From contig CAWIMS010000005.1 in NCBI GenBank assembly GCA_963837285.1, forward strand, positions 186,001 through 250,000: a stretch of DNA of 64,000 bases, written 5' to 3'. This document shows, in pieces, positions 26,118-36,000 of this stretch (within the stretch, counting starts at the first letter, position 1; every line of letters begins with the position of its first letter). This stretch comes from Planosporangium sp963837285. GTDB lineage: Bacteria; Actinomycetota; Actinomycetes; Mycobacteriales; Micromonosporaceae. The notes beneath the pieces are model-generated. The model was not told the DNA's origin. It saw only the letters and a list, made by a program, of their open reading frames with translations, and made no database searches. A program made the position numbers and the translations under genes.

Positions 26118-26131
26118 GGGACCGAGGTCCC
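26118..26131. promoter_or_regulatory. DevR-like box facing the small gene at 26034
   Basis: GGGACCGAGGTCCC, with both half sites GGGACC and GGTCCC intact. It is the left member of a divergent pair with 26175. Confidence 0.6.
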
Positions 26132-26174
26132 CTCCGGTGTCGGGTGAGCGGTTACCGGACGGACCGCGGCCCGC

Positions 26175-26188
26175 GGGACTTTCGGCCC
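26175..26188. promoter_or_regulatory. DevR-like box upstream of the second nitroreductase
   Basis: GGGACTTTCGGCCC, 59 bp before ATG 26248. Its left half is the exact DosR half-site GGGACT. Confidence 0.6.
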
Positions 26189-26247
26189 TGACGGCTCGCC
26201 GGCCGGGCCGGGCACGGTTGACGGGACCGAACTCTGGGAGGCACCCG

Positions 26248-27249
26248 ATGTCCAGCACCGACACCGACGCGTTGGTGGCGGCGGCCGAGGCCGCGCTGCA
26301 CGCTCCATCGATCTTCAACAGCCAGCCGTGGCGTTGGCACGTCACGGCCGACACGCTGGAACTGTCCGCCGATGCGGACCGGCAGCTGCCGGTGGTCGAT
26401 CCCGAGCAGATGATGTCGACGCTGAGCTGCGGAATCGCGCTGCACCACGCGCGTACCGCGCTGGCTGCCGAGGGCCGCAGCCACACCGTGGACCGGCTGC
26501 CCGACCCGACCCGACCCGACCTGCTGGCCCGGATCCGGATCACCGGTACACACACTCCCGACCCGGCCGACATCCGCCGGTACGAGGCGTCCCTGATCCG
26601 GCACACCGACCGGCGCCCGTTCGAGGGCGAGCCGCTGCCGGACACCGTGGTCGACCGGATGCGGGCCGCCGCCGAGGCGGAGCACGCCTACCTGTACCGG
26701 ATGCGGCCCGACGACGTGCCCGCCCTGGCCGCCGCGGTGTCCCGGGCACAGCGGATCGAGATGGCCGATCCGGAGTACCGCGCCGAGCTGGCCCGCTGGA
26801 CCAGCCGGCCGGCCGGCACTGGGGACGGCGTCCCGTCCGACACCGTGCCGGCGACGACCCCCCGGACCGTGCCGGTCCGCGAGTTCAGCGTCGCTGGCCA
26901 CGAGACCGGGGACGTGACCGGCGGCGGCCTGGAGCCGCTCGCCGAGGAGGGCACCGACCGGTCGGCCACCTACGTGGTGCTCGCCGGGGAGTCGGACGAC
27001 CGGCTCGAGTGGCTGCGCGCCGGCGAGGCGCTGTCGGGCGTCTGGCTCACCGCGGTGACCGAGGGCCTGTCGGTGTCCCCGATGAGCGACGTCGCCGAGG
27101 TGCCGAGCACCCGGGCGCTGCTGCGTGGCGTGCTCGCCGGCATCGGGTACCCGTTTCTGGTCCTGCGCATCGGCAAGGCCGAGCCGGTCAGCGGGGTGCC
27201 GCAGGCACCACGCCGCGACCCCGCCGAGGCGATCACAGTCGACCAGTAG
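26248..27249 (+). CDS. Acg-family nitroreductase-like protein
   Basis: A 333-residue protein from ATG 26248 with GGGAGG upstream. It keeps the family motifs APSIFNSQPWRWHV near the N-terminus, TLSCGIALHHARTAL, RHTDRRPFEGEPLP and WLRAGEALSGVWLTAVTEGLS. It is closer to the paralog at 48432 than to the one at 10504, since the first two share APSIFNSQPWRW and DPEYRAELARWT-like blocks. It lies 89 bp before devR and has its own box. Confidence 0.86.
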   Translation: MSSTDTDALVAAAEAALHAPSIFNSQPWRWHVTADTLELSADADRQLPVVDPEQMMSTLSCGIALHHARTALAAEGRSHTVDRLPDPTRPDLLARIRITGTHTPDPADIRRYEASLIRHTDRRPFEGEPLPDTVVDRMRAAAEAEHAYLYRMRPDDVPALAAAVSRAQRIEMADPEYRAELARWTSRPAGTGDGVPSDTVPATTPRTVPVREFSVAGHETGDVTGGGLEPLAEEGTDRSATYVVLAGESDDRLEWLRAGEALSGVWLTAVTEGLSVSPMSDVAEVPSTRALLRGVLAGIGYPFLVLRIGKAEPVSGVPQAPRRDPAEAITVDQ

Positions 27250-27289
27250 ACCAGTCGACCGCGGGCGACCGGACCGGCCTGTCCGTTTC

Positions 27290-27303
27290 GGGACCTCCGG
27301 CCT
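27290..27303. promoter_or_regulatory. DevR-like box upstream of devR
   Basis: GGGACCTCCGGCCT, only 35 bp before ATG 27339. It suggests that the regulator controls its own gene, as DosR does. Confidence 0.5.
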
Positions 27304-27338
27304 CCCCGCGCGCGCACATATAGAGTAGAAATCAAGGC

Positions 27339-27974
27339 ATGATCCGGGTATACCTGCTCGACGACCACGAAGTCGTCCGCCACGGCCTGCGCGACCTGCT
27401 CGAACGCGAAGGCGACATTGAAGTCGTCGGAGAGTCCGGATCGGCCGTCGACGCCGAGCACCGCATCCCCGCGCTGCGCCCCCACGTCGCCGTCCTCGAC
27501 GCCCGACTCCCGGACGGCAGCGGCATCGACGTGTGCCGGGAGATCCGCTCGGTCGACCCCACCATCCAGGCCCTCATCCTGACCTCGTACGAGGACGACG
27601 AGGCGCTGTTCGCGGCGATCATGGCCGGGGCCGCCGGATATGTGCTCAAGCAGATCAAGGGCACCGACCTGGTCGACGCCGTCCGGCGGGTGGCCGGCGG
27701 CCAGTCGCTGCTGGATCCGGCGGTCACGGCCCGGGTGCTCGACCGGATCCGCCGCGGCCCCGACCAACCCGACGAGCTGAAGGGCCTCACCGACCAGGAA
27801 CGCCGCATCCTCGCCCTGGTCGCCGAGGGGCTGACCAACCGGGAGATCGCCGAACGGATGTTCCTGTCCGAAAAGACGATCAAGAACTACGTCTCCAGCC
27901 TGCTCGCCAAACTCGGCTTGGAGCGCCGCACCCAGGCCGCCGTCCTCGCCGCCAAACTCCTCGACAAGAAGTAG
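27339..27974 (+). CDS. devR: DevR/DosR-family response regulator (NarL/LuxR type)
   Basis: A 211-residue regulator from ATG 27339. The receiver holds D8/D9, phosphoacceptor D54 (VAVLDARLPDG), T82 and K104 (GYVLKQIKG), the numbers known from M. tuberculosis DosR. The C-terminal LuxR helix-turn-helix (LTDQERRILALVAEGLTNRE; FLSEKTIKNYVSSLLAKLG) keeps K179, K182 and N183, the residues through which DosR reads GGGAC half sites. That fits the repeated GGGAC boxes here. No kinase gene is adjacent; the likely partner is the DosS-like kinase at 49532-51238. Confidence 0.92.
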   Translation: MIRVYLLDDHEVVRHGLRDLLEREGDIEVVGESGSAVDAEHRIPALRPHVAVLDARLPDGSGIDVCREIRSVDPTIQALILTSYEDDEALFAAIMAGAAGYVLKQIKGTDLVDAVRRVAGGQSLLDPAVTARVLDRIRRGPDQPDELKGLTDQERRILALVAEGLTNREIAERMFLSEKTIKNYVSSLLAKLGLERRTQAAVLAAKLLDKK

Positions 27975-27992
27975 CGCACTCCGCTCGGCATC

Positions 27993-28006
27993 GGGCCGAA
28001 GGACCT
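27993..28006. promoter_or_regulatory. DevR-like box downstream of devR
   Basis: GGGCCGAAGGACCT, 48 bp before the small ORF at 28055. Its spacing matches the other boxes. Confidence 0.45.
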
Positions 28007-28054
28007 CTCCTGCCCGTCCGATTAGCCCGCCGTTCGTAGGCCCATCCACAGGCG

Positions 28055-28219
28055 ATGACACGCAGCAAGTTCGGCGACTACGTGGACGATGACTTCAAAG
28101 CCGTGATCGACTGCACCGAACCCGAGAGATGGCTGGACCTCTGGGCATCCAGGGGGCCCTGCTCGATCGCCATCAAGGCGATGGATGGCACCGTCACAGT
28201 GCAGCCGCTGGCGCGCTAG
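28055..28219 (+). CDS. Short hypothetical protein
   Basis: A 54-residue frame from ATG 28055 (MTRSKFGDYVDDDFKAVIDC) ending VTVQPLAR. The composition is that of a small soluble protein, with an acidic N-terminus and two cysteines, rather than random high-GC code. The ribosome site is weak (AGGCG). A DevR-like box 48 bp upstream supports it. No family is recognised. Confidence 0.42.
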   Translation: MTRSKFGDYVDDDFKAVIDCTEPERWLDLWASRGPCSIAIKAMDGTVTVQPLAR

Positions 28220-28261
28220 GCCGCACGGGCGGACGGCAGCCATGCGCACAAGCGCCGGCAT

Positions 28262-28275
28262 GGGACCAAAGACCC
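28262..28275. promoter_or_regulatory. DevR-like box before a P-type ATPase remnant
   Basis: GGGACCAAAGACCC, a strong match. It now has no intact gene directly downstream, so it may be left over from the deleted ATPase gene. Confidence 0.55.
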
Positions 28276-28299
28276 AGGGATGCAGGTCCAAGGGCTGCT

Positions 28300-28503
28300 C
28301 ACACGCCACTGGCCGGCGCGCTCGGCTTCACCGCGCTGCCGCCGGTGTTCCTGCTGGTCATGGTTGCCCTTGTGGGTGCGTACCTGGCGCTGGTCGAAGG
28401 GGTGAAGCGGTTGCTCACGCCACCGGCGAAGCCGCCGACCCGCACGCGTACGGCCGGGCACCGGATACACCGGCGAGCGGCCCGGTTCACCGTCCGGAAC
28501 TGA
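28300..28503 (+). pseudogene. C-terminal fragment of an MgtA-type P-type ATPase
   Basis: The last about 67 codons of the frame ending at TGA 28501 read TPLAGALGFTALPP, then VFLLVMVALVGAYLALVEGV and KRLLTPP, followed by a basic tail. This matches the final transmembrane helices of magnesium-type (P3B) ATPases. Nothing of the catalytic domain is present upstream. It is a relic, immediately before a different, larger P-type ATPase. Confidence 0.6.
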
Positions 28504-28504
28504 C

Positions 28505-28518
28505 GGGACCAAAGTCCC
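28505..28518. promoter_or_regulatory. DevR box upstream of the ctpF-like gene
   Basis: GGGACCAAAGTCCC, 58 bp before GTG 28577. This is the best match in the window to the DosR core GGGACTWWAGTCCC. Confidence 0.7.
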
Positions 28519-28576
28519 GGCGGCGACGGTCGGCCCGCCTCTTAGCGGCCCCGGCGCGCCGCGAAAAGCTTGAAGT

Positions 28577-31169
<2,593 letters not shown>

Positions 31170-31179
<10 letters not shown>

Positions 31180-31394
31180 TGTCCTGGTTGAGCCCGATGA
31201 CCTGGCTGGTGCTGGGCACGGTGGTCCTGGTCGTCTTCGTGGTGGCCATCGCGATCGCCGCTGCCCGGCCCGGCTCCCCGCAGCCCGGTCCCGAGGAGCA
31301 GTTGCGCGCCCGGTACGCCCGTGGCGAGATCGACCACGACGAGTACCAGACCCGGCTCGCCCTGCTGCGCTCACCGAAGGGAGCCCGGCGATGA
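31170..31394 (+). CDS. Membrane-anchored SHOCT-domain protein
   Basis: A 74-residue protein from ATG 31170, overlapping the ATPase stop. An N-terminal transmembrane helix (TWLVLGTVVLVVFVVAIAIA) is followed by a C-terminal SHOCT motif (EEQLRARYARGEIDHDEYQT), a short oligomerisation module. Its stop overlaps the next USP start. Probably cotranscribed with ctpF; the function is unknown. Confidence 0.75.
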
Positions 31395-32272
31395 CCGCTC
31401 CGTTGGTGGTCGGTGTCGACGGCTCGGCGTGCAGCCTCGACGCGGTCGCGCTGGCGGCCCGCGAGGCGGTCCTGCGCGACCGGCCGCTGCACGTCGTGTA
31501 CGCGTTCTTCTGGCCCTTCCTGGGAGTGCCGCTCGGCCCATCGCCGCTGGGGCCGCCCGAGGGTGGCCTGCTGGGCGAGACCCAGCGGATCGTGCAGGAG
31601 GCGGTCGATCACGCCCGGCAGGCGGAGCCGTCGGTGGCGGTGACCGGCGCGGCGGTCACCGGAGCCGCGACCGAGGTCCTGATCGACCAGTCGAGGTCCG
31701 CCGCCCTGGTCGTCGTCGGCGACCGCGGGCTCGGCGGCTTCACCGGCCTACTGCTCGGATCAGTGGCCGTTCAATTGGCCGCGCACGCGGCCTGTCCAGT
31801 CCTGGTGGTGCGCGGACGGCCGAACCCGACCGGCGACGTTCTGATCGGTGTCGACGGTTCCCCGGCGGCCGAGGCCGCGATCGGAGCCGCGTTCGAGGAG
31901 GCAACGCTGCGCGGCGCCCGGCTGACCGCGCTGCACATCTGGAGCCATCCGCAGTCCACCGGCCCGGGCGACATGCTGCCACTGGTCTACGACGTCGCGG
32001 AATTCGAGGCAGAGGAGGCCCGCGTGCTCGCCGAGGCGTTGGCCGGCTGGCGCGACAAGTACCCGGATCTGGTGGTCCGCCGTGAGCTGCGGCGCGCGTA
32101 CATCCGGTCGGCGCTCATCGACGAGACGACGCGAAGCCAACTCGTCGTGGTCGGATCCCGGGGCCGGGGCGGCTTCGCCGGACTCCTGCTCGGCTCGGTG
32201 AGCCAGGCGATGCTCCACCACGCCCACTGCCCCGTCATGATCGTTCCGCACGGCTGGCAGCTGCCCGAGTAG
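31391..32272 (+). CDS. Tandem universal stress protein
   Basis: A 293-residue protein from ATG 31391, coupled to the SHOCT gene by a four-base overlap. Both Usp domains keep the ATP motif (GDRGLGGFTGLLLGS and GSRGRGGFAGLLLGS). A proline-rich insert (GVPLGPSPLGPPEGG) follows the first strand, as in the USP at 5833. Likely an ATP-binding stress protein expressed with the ATPase operon. Confidence 0.87.
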   Translation: MTAPLVVGVDGSACSLDAVALAAREAVLRDRPLHVVYAFFWPFLGVPLGPSPLGPPEGGLLGETQRIVQEAVDHARQAEPSVAVTGAAVTGAATEVLIDQSRSAALVVVGDRGLGGFTGLLLGSVAVQLAAHAACPVLVVRGRPNPTGDVLIGVDGSPAAEAAIGAAFEEATLRGARLTALHIWSHPQSTGPGDMLPLVYDVAEFEAEEARVLAEALAGWRDKYPDLVVRRELRRAYIRSALIDETTRSQLVVVGSRGRGGFAGLLLGSVSQAMLHHAHCPVMIVPHGWQLPE

Positions 32273-32283
32273 GCGTTGACAAC

Positions 32284-33651
32284 GTGCTCTGGCGGCGCTG
32301 GGTCCTCGTCACCACCGCTGGCGAGTTGGCCGGCTTCAGTGTGCCGGCCTGCGCTGGCGCGCTCACCACCGCCAGCCACGTCACCGGTCCTGGCCAGGCC
32401 GTGATCCTGGTCGCGGCCGGCGCGGTCGAAGGCGCCATGCTCGGCTGGGCGCAGGCGACCGTCCTGCGGCGTGTCGTCACCGGTCTGGACACCCGCTCCT
32501 GGGTACGCGCAACCGCGCTCGGCGCCGTCGTCGCGTACGCGATGGGCATGGTGCCGAGTGTCTTGTTCCCGCTGCCGATCCCGGCGATGGTCGCCATCGC
32601 GGCGGTCGCCGGGACGGTCCTGCTCGGCTCGATCGGCACCACCCAATGGCTGGTGCTGCGCCGCCACCGGCCCGGTAGCGGGTGGTGGATCGCGGCCACC
32701 GCGGGGGCCTGGCTCCTCGGCCTGGCCGCCTTCCTGGCTATCGCCATGCCGCTGTGGCAGCCCGGCCAGCCGGCCGCGTTGATCGTCGCCATCGCCGTAC
32801 TCGCGGGCCTCGCCATGGCAACCGTGGTCGCCGCCGTCACCGGCTGGGCCGTGCTCCGGCTGATCGCCGGGCCGAACGGTCCCGCCGGTAAGGGGTCGAA
32901 GGTCCTGTCAACTGCGGTAGTTGTTCCCTGCCGCCTGTCTCCGGCTTCCGGGAATCTCGTGGTAGCCCAAGCGCCACGGAGAACACCCGAGGAGTCCGAG
33001 ATGAAGCGCAGAACCCTTGACCTCCTGTTCAGCATCGGCGGGGTCCTGCTCGCCGGACTGCTGCTGGTCATCGGGATGGTACTCACCAGCAACGCCCACT
33101 TCGCCAACACCTACGTCAAGACCCAGCTCGCCCAGCAGAACATCACCTTCAAGACCGCCGACACCCTCACCACCGAAGAAAAGAAATCCGCCTGCCTGGT
33201 CACCTACGCCGGCCAGAAACTCACCACCGGCAAGCAGGCCGAATGCTACGCCAACGAATTCATCGGCCTGCACCTCAAGTCGATCGCCGGCGGCCAGACC
33301 TACGCCCAGCTCGGCGACGTCCAGACCGACCTACGCACCAAGATCACCGCCGCGCAGCAGACCAACGACCCGACCCTCGCCGGGCTGCAGAAGCAGCTCA
33401 CCGACGCCACCGCCAACCGGGAAACCGTCTTCAAGGGCGAGACCCTGCGCGGCCTGCTGCTGACCTCCTACGGCTTCAGCGAATTCGGCGTCAAGGCCGG
33501 CCAGGCCGCCACCGTCGCCTACCTCGCCGCCGCGCTGATGGCACTGCTGGGCATCGCCGGCTTCGTGCACGCCTCCTACACCCCCAAGACCAAGGGCTTC
33601 GCCGTCCCCGAACAGGCCAAGACCAGCACCCAACCGGTACCCGCCACCTGA
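32284..33651 (+). CDS. Multi-pass membrane protein read in frame into the next gene
   Basis: From GTG 32284 (no clear ribosome site) the frame encodes about six hydrophobic helices over 200 residues (GELAGFSVPACAGALTTA; WIAATAGAWLLGLAAFLAIA). It then meets no stop and continues through a non-coding-looking linker (KGSKVLSTAVVVPCR) into the gene that starts at 33001, giving 455 residues. The linker DNA contains a DevR-like box and a strong ribosome site, so two genes were probably intended. The first has lost its stop, or the reading has a small error. Confidence 0.5.
   Translation: MLWRRWVLVTTAGELAGFSVPACAGALTTASHVTGPGQAVILVAAGAVEGAMLGWAQATVLRRVVTGLDTRSWVRATALGAVVAYAMGMVPSVLFPLPIPAMVAIAAVAGTVLLGSIGTTQWLVLRRHRPGSGWWIAATAGAWLLGLAAFLAIAMPLWQPGQPAALIVAIAVLAGLAMATVVAAVTGWAVLRLIAGPNGPAGKGSKVLSTAVVVPCRLSPASGNLVVAQAPRRTPEESEMKRRTLDLLFSIGGVLLAGLLLVIGMVLTSNAHFANTYVKTQLAQQNITFKTADTLTTEEKKSACLVTYAGQKLTTGKQAECYANEFIGLHLKSIAGGQTYAQLGDVQTDLRTKITAAQQTNDPTLAGLQKQLTDATANRETVFKGETLRGLLLTSYGFSEFGVKAGQAATVAYLAAALMALLGIAGFVHASYTPKTKGFAVPEQAKTSTQPVPAT
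32893..32906. promoter_or_regulatory. DevR-like box inside the fused frame, upstream of 33001
   Basis: GGGTCGAAGGTCCT, 94 bp before ATG 33001. Its location within an open frame shows that this frame was once intergenic. Confidence 0.5.
33001..33651 (+). CDS. Two-helix membrane protein with extracytoplasmic domain
   Basis: A 216-residue protein from ATG 33001 with GAGGAG seven bases upstream. It has an N-terminal helix (LLFSIGGVLLAGLLLVIGMVL), then a polar outside domain of about 120 residues (TLTTEEKKSACLVTYAGQKL; QAECYANEFIGLHLKSIAGG) with two cysteines that may pair, and a second helix near residue 185. Codon use here is unusually AAG/AAC/ACC-rich and less GC-extreme than its neighbours, which suggests high expression. 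The function is unknown. Confidence 0.75.
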   Translation: MKRRTLDLLFSIGGVLLAGLLLVIGMVLTSNAHFANTYVKTQLAQQNITFKTADTLTTEEKKSACLVTYAGQKLTTGKQAECYANEFIGLHLKSIAGGQTYAQLGDVQTDLRTKITAAQQTNDPTLAGLQKQLTDATANRETVFKGETLRGLLLTSYGFSEFGVKAGQAATVAYLAAALMALLGIAGFVHASYTPKTKGFAVPEQAKTSTQPVPAT

Positions 33652-33671
33652 CCGAAGTCCACCATGGACAG

Positions 33672-33698
33672 TCCGGCCCGGGACTCCGGGCCGGATTT
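33672..33698 (+). terminator. Rho-independent terminator-like hairpin
   Basis: A perfect 10-bp stem (TCCGGCCCGG with CCGGGCCGGA) closes a four-base GACT loop and is followed by TTTCC. It lies 20 bp after the stop at 33651 and between convergent genes. Confidence 0.7.
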
Positions 33699-33777
33699 CC
33701 TGTTGGCTCGCGGAGCCTTCCAGAAGCCCGAGTAGCGCGAACGAGGTCGTCACGGCCGCTGTATAGTCTCGGCCCCG

Positions 33778-35802
33778 CTACTTGACTTCGGTTGCGAGCG
33801 GAACAACGGAAGCGTCATGCAGCCGGAAGAGCCTGGATCGTTCGTACTCGGGCGAGCCCGGAACGGAAGACGGAATCTCCACCAGGACCGAGGGATGGGC
33901 CAGGATCTCCTTGGCCACCGGTGAATCGGTCTCCAGCCAGATGTACTCGGAACGGCGGCTGTGCATCCGTGCCACCGCAACCTGCACGCTGCCACACGTT
34001 CCCAGATCGACGAGACTCGCGCGGAAGTCCGCACCGATCAACACGAGCGGCATGCCGTATTGCGGGGCGTCCTCCGCACAGAAGCCGATCCGGCTTCCTT
34101 TCGGTAGCTCCCGTAGCCCCGGGAAGCGTCCCCAGATGCCCAGGTTCCTGCGTACCGCGGCCGGCTGCCGCATCCCGTGCACGACGGCACGTATTCCCTG
34201 ATGCGGATCCTCGTCCGGGCGGAAGTTGACGTATCGCGTCGCGCCCCAGGCGCCGACGAGCACGATTCCGACCAGCACCGGTACGGCGAGGGGCCGGAGG
34301 CTGGCGAGCGACCGGGCATTCCAAGCCGGGTGGTCCGCGCCGACGAGAGCCGCGAACGCAACAGCGCCAGGAACCAGCAGCGGAATCGAGTACCGGGACA
34401 GCCACGCCGACGGATCGGCCAGGGTACCGGCGAGAATCGGCAGCACAACGCCGAACACCGCCCGCGCGTGCCAGCGGGTTGCCAGGACCAGCACGACGAT
34501 GAGTGGAATCATCACAACCGCCCAGGCGAGGCCGAGTCCGCCGGTCCACTCCGCGTACCAGACCCGGTGTCCCACCTGCGGCACCGCCGCCAGCCAGGAC
34601 CGCCACGCCGCGACCAGGGCCGGGCCGGGAGGACGCCAGCCGATGTTGACTCCGTCGGTGACCTCGGCAACCGTATGCGGCCCGTCGAACGGGCCGATCT
34701 TGAACGGCCACAATGGTGAGCCCCAGCGGGCCCAGTTACGGACGTACCAGTACGAGCCCACCAGGCCGGCGGCCACGACGACCGTGACCAGACCGGGCAG
34801 GAGACGGATCACGCCGCCGCTCCCGGTTCTGTTGTGCAACCACCACAAGGCCACCACGGCGGGCACCGCGGCAGCGAGCAGGTACACGTTGGACGCCTTG
34901 ATCCCCACGGCCAGGCCGAAGAGGCAGCCGGCCAGCGCCAGCCACCGGTAGCCGCCCGCGCCACCGCTGCTCTCGGCATCCCGGCGGTCGGGAAACGCGG
35001 CCAGCAGAAACTGCCACGCGGCGGCCGGCGCCGCGGCCCGGTCGATGTCGATGTCGATGTAGCTTCCACCCGCCTGTACCAGCACGCTCGGCGCGAGCAC
35101 GACCGCCGCGGCGGCTACGAACGCGATCCGGCCGGACGACCCGACCCGACGGCAGATCCCGTATGTCGCCGACATGAGCAACGCGACGAACACGATCCGC
35201 GGGACCTGCACGAGCCCGGCATTATGGGTGAACACCGCGGGCCAGGAACTGACCAGTTCCGAGTCGCGGGGGTACGTGTCGGAGGCGACGAGCCACCCGA
35301 GATCGTCGGCCTTGGACAGCCCGTCGATCGGCGGCGCAAGGCTTCCGGTCCGGACCCAGCCCGCCACGCTGACGACGTGGTACCACAGTCCGTCGATGTC
35401 GTGTACCGGAAAGCGCACGCCGAAAACGAGGCGGTACGCATATTCGCCGACTACCACGACGCCAACCAGCCAGGCCCATGGCGCGAACGGCAGACGGAGT
35501 CGGCGCGGAAGATCCGCCAACGCCCGGGATACACCGTCTCGGGCACCCGGAGACAACCGGATCCAGGCGACGGCGCCGAACGCGAGCGCGATGCTGCCGG
35601 CGAGTACCGGCAGCGGCCGAAACAGGCCGACCAGTAACAACACCTTGAGCAGCGAAGTCACCAGTAGGAGCGGGACCGCCAAAGCGGCGGTGACGATGTC
35701 GTAACGCTCCCGGATCCCCAGCCCGAACACGACCGCGAACGAAGCTACCGTTACGCCGACGGTCGCGGTCATCAGCAGCAACAATGGACGCCCCTCCCCC
35801 AC
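33778..35802 (-). CDS. Large polytopic membrane protein, GT-C glycosyltransferase-like
   Basis: A 674-residue protein with about 12 predicted helices; GTG 35802 or ATG 35772 may be the start. After the first helices an acidic motif follows (VRFPVHDIDGLWYHVVSVAG), and later SYIDIDIDRAAAPAAAW. Acidic loops of this kind mark GT-C enzymes that use polyprenyl-phosphate sugars, with a soluble C-terminal domain from about 540. Codon choice is visibly less GC-biased than in its neighbours and no DevR box precedes it, so it may be an insertion unrelated to the regulon. Confidence 0.6.
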   Translation of the reverse strand: MGEGRPLLLLMTATVGVTVASFAVVFGLGIRERYDIVTAALAVPLLLVTSLLKVLLLVGLFRPLPVLAGSIALAFGAVAWIRLSPGARDGVSRALADLPRRLRLPFAPWAWLVGVVVVGEYAYRLVFGVRFPVHDIDGLWYHVVSVAGWVRTGSLAPPIDGLSKADDLGWLVASDTYPRDSELVSSWPAVFTHNAGLVQVPRIVFVALLMSATYGICRRVGSSGRIAFVAAAAVVLAPSVLVQAGGSYIDIDIDRAAAPAAAWQFLLAAFPDRRDAESSGGAGGYRWLALAGCLFGLAVGIKASNVYLLAAAVPAVVALWWLHNRTGSGGVIRLLPGLVTVVVAAGLVGSYWYVRNWARWGSPLWPFKIGPFDGPHTVAEVTDGVNIGWRPPGPALVAAWRSWLAAVPQVGHRVWYAEWTGGLGLAWAVVMIPLIVVLVLATRWHARAVFGVVLPILAGTLADPSAWLSRYSIPLLVPGAVAFAALVGADHPAWNARSLASLRPLAVPVLVGIVLVGAWGATRYVNFRPDEDPHQGIRAVVHGMRQPAAVRRNLGIWGRFPGLRELPKGSRIGFCAEDAPQYGMPLVLIGADFRASLVDLGTCGSVQVAVARMHSRRSEYIWLETDSPVAKEILAHPSVLVEIPSSVPGSPEYERSRLFRLHDASVVPLATEVK

Positions 35803-36000
35803 ACCGGCAATCCAGTGTTCGTCTGTTGGCGGCTGCTCGCCACACGGCGGGCCACTTTAACGGCCGGCCGCTACCCAACAGGGGGCGTTGTATTCATGAC
35901 TGCTGCTTCTGCGTGATTTCGCAATCCGGGCAAGCTGCGCCGCAGTAATTCACAACAACGCGGCGCCAATGTAGATTTTGGTGGCAATGTGCGGCTGGAG

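Noticed and set aside
33655..33668. A weak box-like sequence (ACCGAAGTCCACCA) after the stop at 33651
   Set aside because: Only one half site is recognisable and it lies between convergent genes, so it has no promoter role.
35894..35953. A 19-codon minus-strand frame VNYCGAACPDCEITQKQQS resembling a cysteine-rich peptide precursor
   Set aside because: It has no ribosome site, no leader peptide and no RiPP-type enzyme nearby; most likely chance.
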